DNA of 64,000 nucleotides from Planctomycetaceae bacterium (GTDB lineage: Bacteria > Planctomycetota > Planctomycetia > Planctomycetales > Planctomycetaceae), in the NCBI GenBank assembly GCA_020426325.1, contig JAGQQG010000011.1, positions 23,247-87,246 on the forward strand, given 5' to 3'. The notes beneath the pieces are model-generated. The model saw only the letters and a list, made by a program, of their open reading frames with translations. It did not search any database and was not told the DNA's origin. The translations under genes and the position numbers were made by a program. This document shows positions 19,146 through 28,268 of the stretch, one piece after another (the stretch's first letter is position 1; each line of letters opens with the position of its first letter).

Positions 19146-20096
19146 ATGACGCAGCAGAATCTCACACTCGCATTGGGAGGCGGTGGAGCTCGTGGGGTGG
19201 CTCATTTGGGGGTCATCGAAGAGGTTCTGAAGGCCGGGTGGCTCGTCGACCGTGTGATCGGGATCAGTATTGGCAGCCTGGCCGGGGCCATGTATGCCTT
19301 TGATCCTGATATCCTTCAGGTGCAGGAACGAACGCTCGGCTATCTTCTCTCTCCTGAATTTGAACGCCAACAGAGGGAGTTGTTCCGGGCCGACCGTGGA
19401 AAAGACAACGGCGTACGTGGCGGACTCTTCTCCTGGTACCACACGGTTGCGAATTACCTGGACGCTCACCAGACACTCACGAGAGCTGTCACACGAAAGT
19501 CACTGTTGCCGGGAGCGTTGCTGGAAGAAGTGGTTAAACATCTGTTGCCCGATGCGGACATTGCTGACGCGAAAATTCCCCTGTCGATTGCAGCTGTCGA
19601 TCTGATCACTGGCGAAAGAGTGGCCTTGGAAGAGGGGCCGTTACGAGTTGCGGTCCAGGCCTCCGCTGCCATTCCGGGGATCTTTCCTCCGGTGAAGTGG
19701 GAGGGACGGCTGTTGTGTGATCTGGGCGTCCTCTCATCATTACCGGTGCGAATCGCTCGGAGATACAATCCCCGGATTCTGGTCGGAGTCGATGTTGGCG
19801 GACAGGCGAAGCAGTTGTCGGAGTATGCCACTGCACTCGATGTGCTAATGCGGATCATTGAGATCGGTGAGATGACGTTTCGGGAGGATCTGCGAGCAGA
19901 AGCAGATCTCGTGATTGCACCCGCAGTGGCTGAGATCGAGTGGTTCGACTTTTCGAAGTCTCCGCAGTTGATTGAAGCCGGTCGCGAAGCTGCCTCGAAG
20001 GCACTGCTCAACATGCCCGATACGCAAACCCGTCTGCAAAGAGTCCTGGGTTTCCTGAAGCCTCAGCAGCCGAATCCCACACTCAAATCTCCCTGA
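19146..20096 (+). CDS. Patatin-like phospholipase (RssA family)
   Basis: A 316-residue protein. It has the glycine-rich oxyanion motif LALGGGGARGVAHLGV (about residue 7), the nucleophile elbow GISIGS (Ser about 41) and a candidate dyad Asp in LLCDLGVLSSLPV (about 189), where the usual Asp-Gly-Gly/Ala is Asp-Leu-Gly. No signal peptide, so cytoplasmic or membrane-associated acyl hydrolase activity is expected. I prefer the ATG at 19146 over 19116 because the family motif starts soon after it. It is followed by acyl-CoA ligase and beta-oxidation genes, suggesting release of fatty acids that are then activated and oxidised. Confidence 0.85.
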   Translation: MTQQNLTLALGGGGARGVAHLGVIEEVLKAGWLVDRVIGISIGSLAGAMYAFDPDILQVQERTLGYLLSPEFERQQRELFRADRGKDNGVRGGLFSWYHTVANYLDAHQTLTRAVTRKSLLPGALLEEVVKHLLPDADIADAKIPLSIAAVDLITGERVALEEGPLRVAVQASAAIPGIFPPVKWEGRLLCDLGVLSSLPVRIARRYNPRILVGVDVGGQAKQLSEYATALDVLMRIIEIGEMTFREDLRAEADLVIAPAVAEIEWFDFSKSPQLIEAGREAASKALLNMPDTQTRLQRVLGFLKPQQPNPTLKSP

Positions 20097-20323
20097 GTTC
20101 GAGCGATTCCCGACAGCCTTCTCATGAAACCATTGATAAGTGATTTGACGTGAAGCGGTTCGGGACCGAAAATTCATCTGCTGGGATGACTTTGGATGAA
20201 TTCCTATTCATAAGGACTCGACGCACGCAGACTCGAAACATCGTTTTCAGTCCAGACACTCGATTGGCGTGGTGACGATTCTGTTTCAGTTGTCTTGCGT
20301 GTGCTTGGTTATGGAGTGAAGTC

Positions 20324-22177
20324 ATGGGGGCAAGTGTGGGCGAGAAGATCGGCAAGGCAGGAAGTCAACCCGATGCGACGCGGTGGCTCAGGTCTCTCAA
20401 TTACCTCGCAGGCGAACGCAGTCGAGGGAAGTGGTGGACTTCCGATCGCGAACAGTCAAAGAAACCCTGGTTAAAACACTACCCAACAGGGGTTCCTGCT
20501 GAACTTTCTTATCCACGTGAGCGTCTCGGCTGGCTGCTGGAACAGGCGTTTGAGCGATATCCGGATCGAATCGCTTGCCACTACTACAGTCAACAGCTGA
20601 CTTACGAGGAACTCTTTTCTCGTGCTCAGCGACTGGCGGCCGTGTTTGTCCGAGAAGGATTACAACCGGGTGACCGAGTCGGCATCTTGCTGCCGAATCT
20701 TCCTGAGTCACTCACCGCTCACTTCGCGACCTGGATGGCAGGCGGAGTGGTGGTTTCGCTGAGTCCGCTGATGGTCGCGGATGAAGTCGTGAGCATGATC
20801 CGAGCGACCGATTGCAGGTTTGTCGTCACGCTCGACATTCTCACGCCACTCGTCTGTCATAGCGATCAGCCTCCGGAACTGCTGATCCTTTCCAGCATGG
20901 CGGGACGACTGAGTCAAATCGAAAAATTGGGTTATGCGTGGATGCGTTTCCAGAAGGTTGGTCTTCGCTCGCCTGGTTCGCAGACGCGCGTGCTTTGGCT
21001 CGAGGAAGCCATCAAAGGCAGTTTCCTGGGATATCCTCGGGTCACGGGATCGGTGCACGCACCGGCGTTCGTGCTTCCAACAGGCGGGACGACTGGAGCC
21101 CCTAAAGCGGTCACTCTGTCGCATCACAATTTGATGTGCCAGGCCTGGCAGTTATCTCACTGGTCACGAGGTCATCATGGTGAAGAAAAGGTTTTGGCAG
21201 TGCTGCCGTTCTTTCACAGTTACGGATTGTCAGCTTCCGTGATGACCGGTGTCGCGATGGGATCGACGCTCATCATGCATCATCGGTTCCGCCCCGCGAC
21301 AGTTGTTGACCTGATCCAGGAGCACAAGCCATCCATGATGCTTGCGGTCCCCGCCATGCTGGCCGCCCTGAACAACGAAGTGCTCCGCGACGAAGACTGC
21401 GACATGACGTCGCTCAAAGTCATCATGTCAGGAGGGGCTCCGCTTCCGGAATCGGTGGCCAAAGAGTTTCAGGAACACTCGGGAGCTGTCATCGTTGAGG
21501 GTTATGGACTCTCAGAAGCCAGTCCGACAACTCATGCAGGGCCACTCAACGGCACTGCCAAACCAGGCACGATCGGGTTGCCGCTGCCGGATACCGATGC
21601 ACGCGTCGTCGACCCGGACAACCCCGCTAAGATCTTGGGACCGGGAGATGTGGGGGAGTTGTGTGTGCGCGGTCCGCAGGTCATGCTGGGGTACTGGAAC
21701 AATCCGGATGCGACCGCAAGTGTGTTCAAGAGCGGTTGGCTGCACACCGGAGACATGGCGACTTACGATGAAGAGGGATTCTTTCGCATCGTCGACCGCA
21801 TCAAAGATTTGATCATCACCTCGGGGTTTAATGTCTATCCTGGTGATGTTGAGGAAACTCTGCGGGATTACCCGGGGATCAAAGACGTGGCGGTCGTCGG
21901 TGTGCCTGATGAGGAACGAGGCGAAGTCGTGAAAGCGGTCCTTGTCGTCCAATCAAAGAAGGAGTTTTCACAAAGCGACTTCGAAGCCTTCGCCAAAGAG
22001 AAACTGGCTGCCCATAAGAGACCTCGCATCATTGAGTTCAGTGAACAGGATCTGCCTCGAAACTTCCTCGGGAAAGTTCTCAGGCGTCAACTCCGGGAAT
22101 TGAAGCCCGAAGCCGAGCCTGCGCCTCCGGAAGTGACTGCGCAGGATGAGCATGATCTCACTGTTCAGGATACATGA
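20324..22177 (+). CDS. Long-chain acyl-CoA ligase (AMP-binding)
   Basis: A 617-residue adenylate-forming enzyme. Motifs: P-loop LPTGGTTGAPKAVTLSH (about residue 250), VEGYGLSEASPTTH (about 392), GWLHTGDMATYDEEGFFRIVDR (about 475) and the hinge IKDLIITSGFNVYP, with the catalytic Lys near the C-terminus in RNFLGKVLRR. The ATG at 20324 follows GGAG. It should convert free fatty acid, ATP and CoA to acyl-CoA. Same strand as the patatin and beta-oxidation genes, spacing 100-230 bp. Confidence 0.92.
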   Translation: MGASVGEKIGKAGSQPDATRWLRSLNYLAGERSRGKWWTSDREQSKKPWLKHYPTGVPAELSYPRERLGWLLEQAFERYPDRIACHYYSQQLTYEELFSRAQRLAAVFVREGLQPGDRVGILLPNLPESLTAHFATWMAGGVVVSLSPLMVADEVVSMIRATDCRFVVTLDILTPLVCHSDQPPELLILSSMAGRLSQIEKLGYAWMRFQKVGLRSPGSQTRVLWLEEAIKGSFLGYPRVTGSVHAPAFVLPTGGTTGAPKAVTLSHHNLMCQAWQLSHWSRGHHGEEKVLAVLPFFHSYGLSASVMTGVAMGSTLIMHHRFRPATVVDLIQEHKPSMMLAVPAMLAALNNEVLRDEDCDMTSLKVIMSGGAPLPESVAKEFQEHSGAVIVEGYGLSEASPTTHAGPLNGTAKPGTIGLPLPDTDARVVDPDNPAKILGPGDVGELCVRGPQVMLGYWNNPDATASVFKSGWLHTGDMATYDEEGFFRIVDRIKDLIITSGFNVYPGDVEETLRDYPGIKDVAVVGVPDEERGEVVKAVLVVQSKKEFSQSDFEAFAKEKLAAHKRPRIIEFSEQDLPRNFLGKVLRRQLRELKPEAEPAPPEVTAQDEHDLTVQDT

Positions 22178-22300
22178 ATTTCAAATCGAGGAGCCTCGCT
22201 GTCTATGGATCATGTCGTTGACAGAACCTGACAAAGCGGAGTTTGTATTGGAAACTCGCCAACCTTTGATGCAGGGTGAGTCAACTAAGGTAGAGAGACG

Positions 22301-24454
22301 ATGAGCACATACGAACATCTGCACGTCGATCGAGATGCCCGTGGCGTCTGGACGATCAGTTTCGATCTTGCAGGCCGTGCGGTCAATGTGTTTAACGAGT
22401 CCATTTTCCGTGAACTGACTGCAGCACTTGATCAGATCGATCGGGACAGTGGTGCGAAACTGCTGGTGCTCCGGAGTGCAAAGGAGGCAGGATTCTTTGT
22501 CGGAGCGGATGTCAACCGGATACAAGACCTCACGACACCCGAGGAAGCAGAACTCGCGATCAAGTCCGGCCAGGATCTCTTCCAGCGGATAGAAGACCTC
22601 AAGATTCCATCAGTCGCGGCCATTCATGGAAACTGTCTTGGTGGCGGGCTTGAGATGGCACTTGCATGTACTTACCGCATTGTTCGGGACGACGGGTCTA
22701 CGAAGCTGGGCCTGCCGGAGACACAGCTGGGAGTAATCCCCGGATGGGGAGGTACCCAGAGGCTGCCGCGTCAAATCGGGCTGCAGAAGGCCGCACCAAT
22801 GATTCTCACCGGCAGCTCCAAGAATGCCGTGAAGGCCAAACAAGCCGGACTGGCCGACGCGGTCGCATCCACAGAAAATTTCGACAGCGACGTCGCCGCC
22901 TTTGTTAATCAGTTGCTCGCCGGAAAGAAGCCGGACAAACATTCACCCAAACTTCGAGACCGGTTTCTCGACGGGACCGTTCTCGGACGCACCATCGTGA
23001 TGAGGATGGCTCGCAAGCAGATCGCAAAACAATCGCAACACTATCCGGCCCTGCCTGCGGCATTGAATGCGATTGAAACTGGCCTGAAGCAAGGATTGAA
23101 GCCAGGGCTCGCAAAAGAGCGGGCCGAGTTTTGCCGAGTGCTGTTCACTCCAACCTGTCGCAATCTGCTCGGACTGTTCTTTCAGCGGGAGATGGCTCGG
23201 TCAGCGGAGACCTGGGTCGGAACAACGGACATCGACGCTCCTCAAATCAAAACGATAGCTGTCCTCGGTGCGGGAACGATGGGGGCCGGCATCGCACAGT
23301 TGGCCGCAACCAGCGGCTTTCAGGTTATTCTCAAGGACATCGATGAATTGACCGTCCAACAAGGGATCAAGCAGATTACCTCTCTCACGGAGAAAGGGGT
23401 CAGGAAAGGCGGCCTCTCAAGACAGGCTGCTGACAAGGCTCTCGCGGCGATTACCCCCACCGCAGAGATGCAACCGGTCACTCAAGCGGACCTCGTCATC
23501 GAAGCAATCGTGGAACGCATGGACATCAAACAGAAAGTCTTCAGCGAACTCGATCAGCAGTTGCCGCCACAAGTACTATTGGCGTCAAACACGTCATCGC
23601 TGTCGATCAGTGACATGGCGGCCGTCACTAAACGTGCTGACAAAGTTGCCGGACTTCACTTCTTCAACCCGGTCCACAAGTTACCACTGGTTGAAGTCGT
23701 TCGGGCGAAGGAAACCTCAGCGAACACGATTGCTGCTTTGGTAAACGTAGCGAAGGCACTTGGCAAGACACCCCTGGTTGTCGCCGAGGGGCCGGGCTTT
23801 CTCGTCAATCGTATTCTGTTCCCTTATTTCGACGAAGCCGTCCGGCTTGTCGTGGAAGGTCATCCCATTCAGGAGATCGACCGCGAGGCCAAGCGGTTCG
23901 GAATGCCGATGGGGCCACTCGAACTGCTGGATACCGTCGGGATTGACGTCGGAGCAGACGTGGCCAGCCACCTGCCAATGGCGAGTGTGGACGAAAGCCC
24001 CACCCCAAAACAATTGGCCGAGATGGTTGTTCAGGGTCGTCGCGGCCTGAAATCCGGCAAGGGATTCTACGACTACAAAAACGGCAAACGTGATCAGCCA
24101 ATGCCGTCACCCGTTAGCACGAGCAGTGCCCAACTCCCCCTCGCCGTCGATTTGAACGGTGAAACCATCAGCGGCATCCAGCAAAGGCTCATCCTCGCTT
24201 TGATCAACGCGGCCGGCCAATGCCTCCACGACAGAATCGTTGAGGAACCATGGATGGTCGATTTGGGGATGGTCCTGGGGACGGGGTTCGCTCCGTTTCG
24301 TGGGGGGCCATTGCGGTTGGCGGAAACCTGGGGACGCGATAGGCTGAGAGAACAACTCAACAACCTCGCAGACCTGTTTGGTCCGCGATTTGAACCCAGT
24401 CCATTTTTTACTGAGTCTCGTACTGCCACTCCTGCGTCGCACAATTCCGTCTAA
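22301..24454 (+). CDS. Bifunctional enoyl-CoA hydratase / 3-hydroxyacyl-CoA dehydrogenase (FadB/FadJ type)
   Basis: A 717-residue beta-oxidation enzyme. The N-terminal crotonase domain shows the oxyanion motif IHGNCLGGGLEMALACTYRI (about residue 107) and LPETQLGVIPGWGGTQRLPR. The dehydrogenase part begins at about residue 322 with the NAD motif VLGAGTMGAGIAQLAA and continues with LASNTSSLSI, GLHFFNPVHKLPLVEVV and GPGFLVNRI. Length matches FadB/FadJ. AGAGAG precedes the ATG. No thiolase gene is in the window, so that step must be encoded elsewhere. Confidence 0.93.
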   Translation: MSTYEHLHVDRDARGVWTISFDLAGRAVNVFNESIFRELTAALDQIDRDSGAKLLVLRSAKEAGFFVGADVNRIQDLTTPEEAELAIKSGQDLFQRIEDLKIPSVAAIHGNCLGGGLEMALACTYRIVRDDGSTKLGLPETQLGVIPGWGGTQRLPRQIGLQKAAPMILTGSSKNAVKAKQAGLADAVASTENFDSDVAAFVNQLLAGKKPDKHSPKLRDRFLDGTVLGRTIVMRMARKQIAKQSQHYPALPAALNAIETGLKQGLKPGLAKERAEFCRVLFTPTCRNLLGLFFQREMARSAETWVGTTDIDAPQIKTIAVLGAGTMGAGIAQLAATSGFQVILKDIDELTVQQGIKQITSLTEKGVRKGGLSRQAADKALAAITPTAEMQPVTQADLVIEAIVERMDIKQKVFSELDQQLPPQVLLASNTSSLSISDMAAVTKRADKVAGLHFFNPVHKLPLVEVVRAKETSANTIAALVNVAKALGKTPLVVAEGPGFLVNRILFPYFDEAVRLVVEGHPIQEIDREAKRFGMPMGPLELLDTVGIDVGADVASHLPMASVDESPTPKQLAEMVVQGRRGLKSGKGFYDYKNGKRDQPMPSPVSTSSAQLPLAVDLNGETISGIQQRLILALINAAGQCLHDRIVEEPWMVDLGMVLGTGFAPFRGGPLRLAETWGRDRLREQLNNLADLFGPRFEPSPFFTESRTATPASHNSV

Positions 24455-24496
24455 TGTGTGACATCGTTTCTCCGTCTCGATCGTGAGGTCTCTGAA

Positions 24497-26458
24497 ATGA
24501 CGACCGTCAAAGACTCCGACTCTTCTGTCATTGACACCGAAAACGCACCTCGGATACCGACTGAGGCCACGACCTTCGCAGCTGAAGCACTCAAGATGGG
24601 AGGGAAGTCCGAGGACGAAGTGAGACGAATGGGAGCCGTCGATGCGGCAGACGACCGTGTCGAGCAGATGTTCGAGAAGCGTTATCAGACGGTCAACAGC
24701 CCTGCACATCGCGCGGTCTGGGAGTCGGTGGCCCCCATCGAACTCTTTGGGTTCGACAAACCGGCTGCCACGGCTTCGGAAGCAGCGACTCAGGTCATGG
24801 AAGCCTCGCTGAATGTCGTGCGCAAACATCTCGACGCAGGCACCCTGATGGATGAGGAGAAAAAAATCAGCAAACAGGTCCTCAACGATCTCGGCGAGGT
24901 CGGCTACTGGGGACTGTTGATCAGCCCTCACTTTGGCGGTTCAGGGGCATCATTTCTGCAATTCGCCACCTTCCTGACCAAAATGGCCACGCTCGATCCC
25001 ACGATCGCCGGCCTTGCTTCTGTCCACGGCTGCATCGGTGCTGTCGACCCATTGATCACGTTCGGCAACGATGATCAGAAGTCGAGGCTGCTGCCTTTGC
25101 TCGCCAGTGGCAAACGACTCTCCGCCTTCGCTCTCACGGAACCCGGAGCTGGTTCGGATCTCACCGCCCTGAAAACAACCGCAGTCCTGGATGGTGATGA
25201 TTACGTTTTGAACGGTGAGAAGCTGTTCATCACCAATGTGCAACCCGGTCGTATGATCGGTGTTGTCTGTCTCATCGACAACAAGCCCGCTGTGCTGATT
25301 GCCGAATTGCCGGAAGAGGAGAACGAAAACTTCAGCCTCCGGCGGTACGGTCTCTGGGCGCTCAAACATACTCACAACTGTGGAATCCTGTTTAACAACT
25401 TTCGCGTTCCGGTAGCGAACCGACTCGACCCGGGTGATGGAGACGGCCTGACAATCGCTTATCACGGCCTCAACCGGGGCCGCGTCGCCCTGTGTGCCAA
25501 TGCGGCCGGGACCATGCGAGGCATGCTGACCGACATGATCCCCTGGGCGAAGTTCCGGGTGACATACGGCGAGCCCATCGGCAAACGGGAACTGGTGCAG
25601 CGACGTCTCGGAGAAATCGCCGGACTCATTGTCGCCTGCGATGCACTGACCAACTGGACCGGCAACCTGCTCGATCTCGGTTATCGCGGCGAGATGGAAT
25701 GCGTCGTTGCGAAGATTTTCGGCAGTGAAGCACAGAAGCACGCTGCGATTGAACTGCACATGAAGACCCATGGCGGACGTTCATTCCTGCACGGTCATAT
25801 CTTCGGCGACAACGTACATGAGTTTTTGGCCCCCTGCATCTACGAAGGCGAAGGCGAGATGCTCGGCTTGGCATTCTTCAAGTCGCTGGTCAAACAGCAT
25901 GGCCGACAGTTCTTCGAGCCGATCGGAAAAGCTCTCCAGAAGGCGGGTATCAAAAATCCCAACCCGGCCAACCCCGCTCACGCGTGGGCCCTCAAGGGGC
26001 CGTTGTGGGAGTACAGCAAATGGTTCACCCGCAGCAAACTCCAGCGGCGGCCCACTCCGCAGTTTCCCAGGATGGATGCATCCCTACGGAAGCACGCCGA
26101 GTTTGCGGTCGACTTCCTGCATTATGCAGCCTTTGAAACCTCCGGCGCCATGCGGACTCACCAGCTCAAATTGGCCGATCGTCAATGCCGCATGGCCGAG
26201 ATCTCCGCTCGCATTCAGAGGGGGATCGTGATCCTCAGCACCAGCCTCTACGCAGGTCAACACGAGAACGAACTCGTCCGTACCGCCGGCGATGTGATCT
26301 GCACACAACTCACTGACCAACTCCTCGGTCGCCGTCCCACAGATGCGTTCCTGAAGAAGGTCACCAGATTGGGAGAAAAACTCACAGCGCAAAAGTTCCC
26401 CGGCACGGAGCACATCGAACCGCCGCCAATCCTCATGACCTATTCCAATGATAAGTAA
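24497..26458 (+). CDS. Acyl-CoA dehydrogenase, long form
   Basis: A 653-residue flavoenzyme. ACAD motifs: FALTEPGAGSDLTALKTTA (about residue 215), YVLNGEKLFITN, then RGRVALCANAAG and the C-terminal helical domain (GGRSFLHGH). It is about 270 residues longer than short- and medium-chain enzymes, with a C-terminal extension of roughly 180-200 residues like VLCAD/ACAD9. The ATG at 24497 is preceded by GAGG; the upstream in-frame extension starts only 3 nt after the previous stop. It should catalyse the first oxidation of fatty acyl-CoA, before the FadB-like enzyme. Confidence 0.9.
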   Translation: MTTVKDSDSSVIDTENAPRIPTEATTFAAEALKMGGKSEDEVRRMGAVDAADDRVEQMFEKRYQTVNSPAHRAVWESVAPIELFGFDKPAATASEAATQVMEASLNVVRKHLDAGTLMDEEKKISKQVLNDLGEVGYWGLLISPHFGGSGASFLQFATFLTKMATLDPTIAGLASVHGCIGAVDPLITFGNDDQKSRLLPLLASGKRLSAFALTEPGAGSDLTALKTTAVLDGDDYVLNGEKLFITNVQPGRMIGVVCLIDNKPAVLIAELPEEENENFSLRRYGLWALKHTHNCGILFNNFRVPVANRLDPGDGDGLTIAYHGLNRGRVALCANAAGTMRGMLTDMIPWAKFRVTYGEPIGKRELVQRRLGEIAGLIVACDALTNWTGNLLDLGYRGEMECVVAKIFGSEAQKHAAIELHMKTHGGRSFLHGHIFGDNVHEFLAPCIYEGEGEMLGLAFFKSLVKQHGRQFFEPIGKALQKAGIKNPNPANPAHAWALKGPLWEYSKWFTRSKLQRRPTPQFPRMDASLRKHAEFAVDFLHYAAFETSGAMRTHQLKLADRQCRMAEISARIQRGIVILSTSLYAGQHENELVRTAGDVICTQLTDQLLGRRPTDAFLKKVTRLGEKLTAQKFPGTEHIEPPPILMTYSNDK

Positions 26459-26512
26459 GGCACTAGCGGTCTCGCGATCGACCGATCATCTCACTAAGTC
26501 CACGGAACCCGC

Positions 26513-26986
26513 ATGAACAAGGCCTTTGTCCGCGAACCTGATTTTGACGGACGTGCCTACTGCCCCCGTTGTGGTTCTCTGGGAACAGCGGTGACGTCGG
26601 TCACACTCGAACAACACCTGAAAGAAAGTGCTCGTCAGCAACTCGGTGAGACCGCCTGGTTTTGCGGTTTCGCATCTTGTGAGGTCGCCTACTTCGACCT
26701 CTACGAACGCTGCGTGACAACAGGCAAACTGCGAGCTCCTGTGTATCCGAAGGCCTCCGATGCTCCCATCTGTGCCTGCTTTGGTTTTACCACGGACGAT
26801 ATCGAAGCCGACGTGGCCGAGGGGACGCCAACCCGAATTCGAGACTTACTCAAGAAATCCGAATCTCCGGAAGCTCGCTGTCAAACCCTAGCCGCAGACG
26901 GCCACTGCTGCATGCGAGAAGTACAACGGCTCTACATGCGGCTACGTCAGGGCAATCGCACGTTCAGGACGTCCGAGTTGCCCTGA
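26513..26986 (+). CDS. CopZ-like iron-sulfur/zinc protein
   Basis: A 157-residue protein. The N-terminal half has YCPRCGS and a later CGFASCEVAYFD, resembling the zinc part of Archaeoglobus-type CopZ. The second half has ICACFGFTTDDIEADV followed by RCQTLAADGHCCMREV, the spacing of BFD-like [2Fe-2S] domains. Known relatives act in copper handling or as ferredoxin-like proteins. The last 12-14 residues (RQGNRTFRTSELP) are encoded by a dispersed repeat element, so the C-terminus appears to have been replaced or extended. Follows the acyl-CoA dehydrogenase by 54 nt. Confidence 0.75.
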   Translation: MNKAFVREPDFDGRAYCPRCGSLGTAVTSVTLEQHLKESARQQLGETAWFCGFASCEVAYFDLYERCVTTGKLRAPVYPKASDAPICACFGFTTDDIEADVAEGTPTRIRDLLKKSESPEARCQTLAADGHCCMREVQRLYMRLRQGNRTFRTSELP

Positions 26987-27110
26987 ACATGTGCTTTCGT
27001 CACCGTAGCTGGACTCGCCAGAGTTCAGATTGATGATTGGCAACTGACATGACGGCTGAATTCTGGCGAATCCAGCTACATCGAACGTGCGATTGCCCTG
27101 GCGGCTACGT
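26940..27110. repeat. Two inverted copies of a dispersed repeat element
   Basis: Copy 1 is split: GGCTACGTCAGGGCAATCGC... at 26940-26966 and GTAGCTGGACTCGCCAGAGT... at 27005-27028. Copy 2, in reverse orientation and continuous, lies at 27056-27110 (CTGAATTCTGGCGAATCCAG then CGAACGTGCGATTGCCCT). The GTAGCTGG arms pair over about 24 bp with two mismatches. About 40 nt separates the two halves in copy 1. The repeat overlaps the 3' end of the CopZ-like gene. Confidence 0.8.
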
Positions 27111-27177
27111 GACCAATCAACCACGTAAGCTAAATTCCTTTCCTCCCAATCGCCGTCATTCTCCGTCGAATGAAAAA

Positions 27178-27230
27178 GCGGAGAGGGGAGATTCGAACTC
27201 CCGGTGCCTTTCGACACGCTGGATATCAAG
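27178..27230 (-). pseudogene. 3' fragment of a tRNA-Ser(UGA) gene
   Basis: Read on the minus strand, the sequence contains an anticodon-loop-like CTTGATA, a long variable arm (GTGTCGAAAGGCAC), a T arm (CGGGAGTTCGAATCTCCC) and the 3' acceptor strand CTCTCCGC. The 5' half (D arm, 5' acceptor and 5' anticodon strand) is missing; AGGGT does not pair with TCCAG. The base 3' of the anticodon is T where A is expected. This is the pattern left at the distal end of an element integrated into a tRNA gene. Confidence 0.75.
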
Positions 27231-27415
27231 ACCCTACAGCGATTCGAATAACGACCAAGTCACTCAGAAATGTGCGACGAAACCACGAGCGAGGTGCCCG
27301 GATCTGCGCCGAGCTTCGAAGCATCTCTCCCTTAGAGCACTTCCAAAGTAGGTGTTCATTGTTTTGGGGTATTGAGGTTATTCTCCTTGGGGCATCGCAT
27401 TTAAGGAGGAGCACG

Positions 27416-27850
27416 ATGAAGCCTTCTTCGGTGGATTTGCGGTCGAGGGTCATTCAGGATGTGGACTCGGGACTCTCCGCCGCAAAGGCATCAGCGAAGT
27501 ATTTGGTGTCGGCCCGCATGATCGACAAGTGGAAACGGCTCAATCAGGAGACGGGGAGTCCGGACCCGCGCCGAGGGAGGTCCGGCCCGTGCCTGAAACT
27601 CGACCCGTATCGCGAGGCGATTCTTAATGCGATCGAACAGAAGCCAGGACTGACACTGGAAGACCTCCGGTCGCACTTGAAGTTGCCGGGATGTGTGCAG
27701 ACGTTGTGGAATGCCCTGCATCGCTGGGGGATCGTGCTCAAAAGTGATCCGTGCGACCGGGCAGCAACGGCCTGACGTTCAGCAGAAGCGTCGCTGGTGG
27801 AACATCCCGGTGTCTCCGCAGCGAGCGGAATGCCTGGTCTTCATCGAGGA
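27416..27850 (+). pseudogene. IS630-type transposase remnant, frameshifted and truncated
   Basis: A good ribosome site (AAGGAGGA) precedes the ATG at 27416. The first 108 codons give an HTH region (MKPSSVDLRSRVIQDVDSGL, SAAKASAKYLVSARMIDKWK, then LTLEDLRSHL and VQTLWNALHRWGIVLK), matching the N-terminus of IS630 family transposases. Homology then continues in a +1 shifted frame from about 27740 (KVIRATGQQRPDVQQKRRWW, then ECLVFIEET, equivalent to the FIDET of the first catalytic Asp). After that it stops. The unshifted frame ends at 27775. A dead copy. Confidence 0.75.
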
Positions 27851-28268
27851 GACGGCTGCGCCCCGACCATGCTTTGCGGTAGTATTCTTCAGCGAACTTC
27901 CGGTACTCCCTGATCCCTCTGAGCCGAGAGAATAAGAAGCCACTCCTCAAATGGAGGGAGTAACAGCATCGCCAGCCGTCTCTCGAAGAGGTCATCGACT
28001 GGGGGGAAAGCTTCCGCAACTTCAACATGGCTCTGGTCATCGGTGAACAAAGTCCCCAATTACGCCGCAGCCTTCCGCAAAAATGCACTCAAACTCAAAC
28101 ATCTCCTGACCAAACTCGGCCTCCCCTCCTTTTGAGTCGCCGTGGAACAGGCATGAATCTTCCTGTTTATCTACGACGTTGGCACATCAGTTGCCTTCGA
28201 TGTCTCGATCCGAAGGGGTGAGAATACCCGTGATCAGACAACTTCTCCGTGAAGTCACTTTGCGATGA
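27851..28268. other. Decayed region after the transposase remnant
   Basis: About 400 bp with no supportable gene. A minus-strand frame of 116 codons (27738-28088) overlaps the transposase remnant in antisense and has no ribosome site or domain. The sequence is probably debris of one or more mobile elements. Confidence 0.5.

Noticed and set aside
24107..25771. Minus-strand frames of 273-274 codons opposite the fadB-like and acyl-CoA dehydrogenase genes
   Set aside because: Antisense shadows; no motifs, and the plus-strand products are unmistakable.
26942..27229. Minus-strand frame of 95 codons containing RQGNRTFDVAGFARIQ
   Set aside because: It is a translation of the dispersed repeat plus the tRNA fragment, not a gene.
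27178..27260. Complete tRNA-Ser gene
   Set aside because: The 5' half does not pair with the 3' acceptor or anticodon strands, and no D arm is present.
27730..27760. Programmed frameshift in the IS630-type transposase
   Set aside because: The shift needed is +1 at a weak site, and the protein ends soon after the first catalytic motif, so decay is the simpler reading.
27738..28088. Minus-strand frame of 116 codons in the decayed region
   Set aside because: Antisense to the transposase remnant, with no start context or family similarity.
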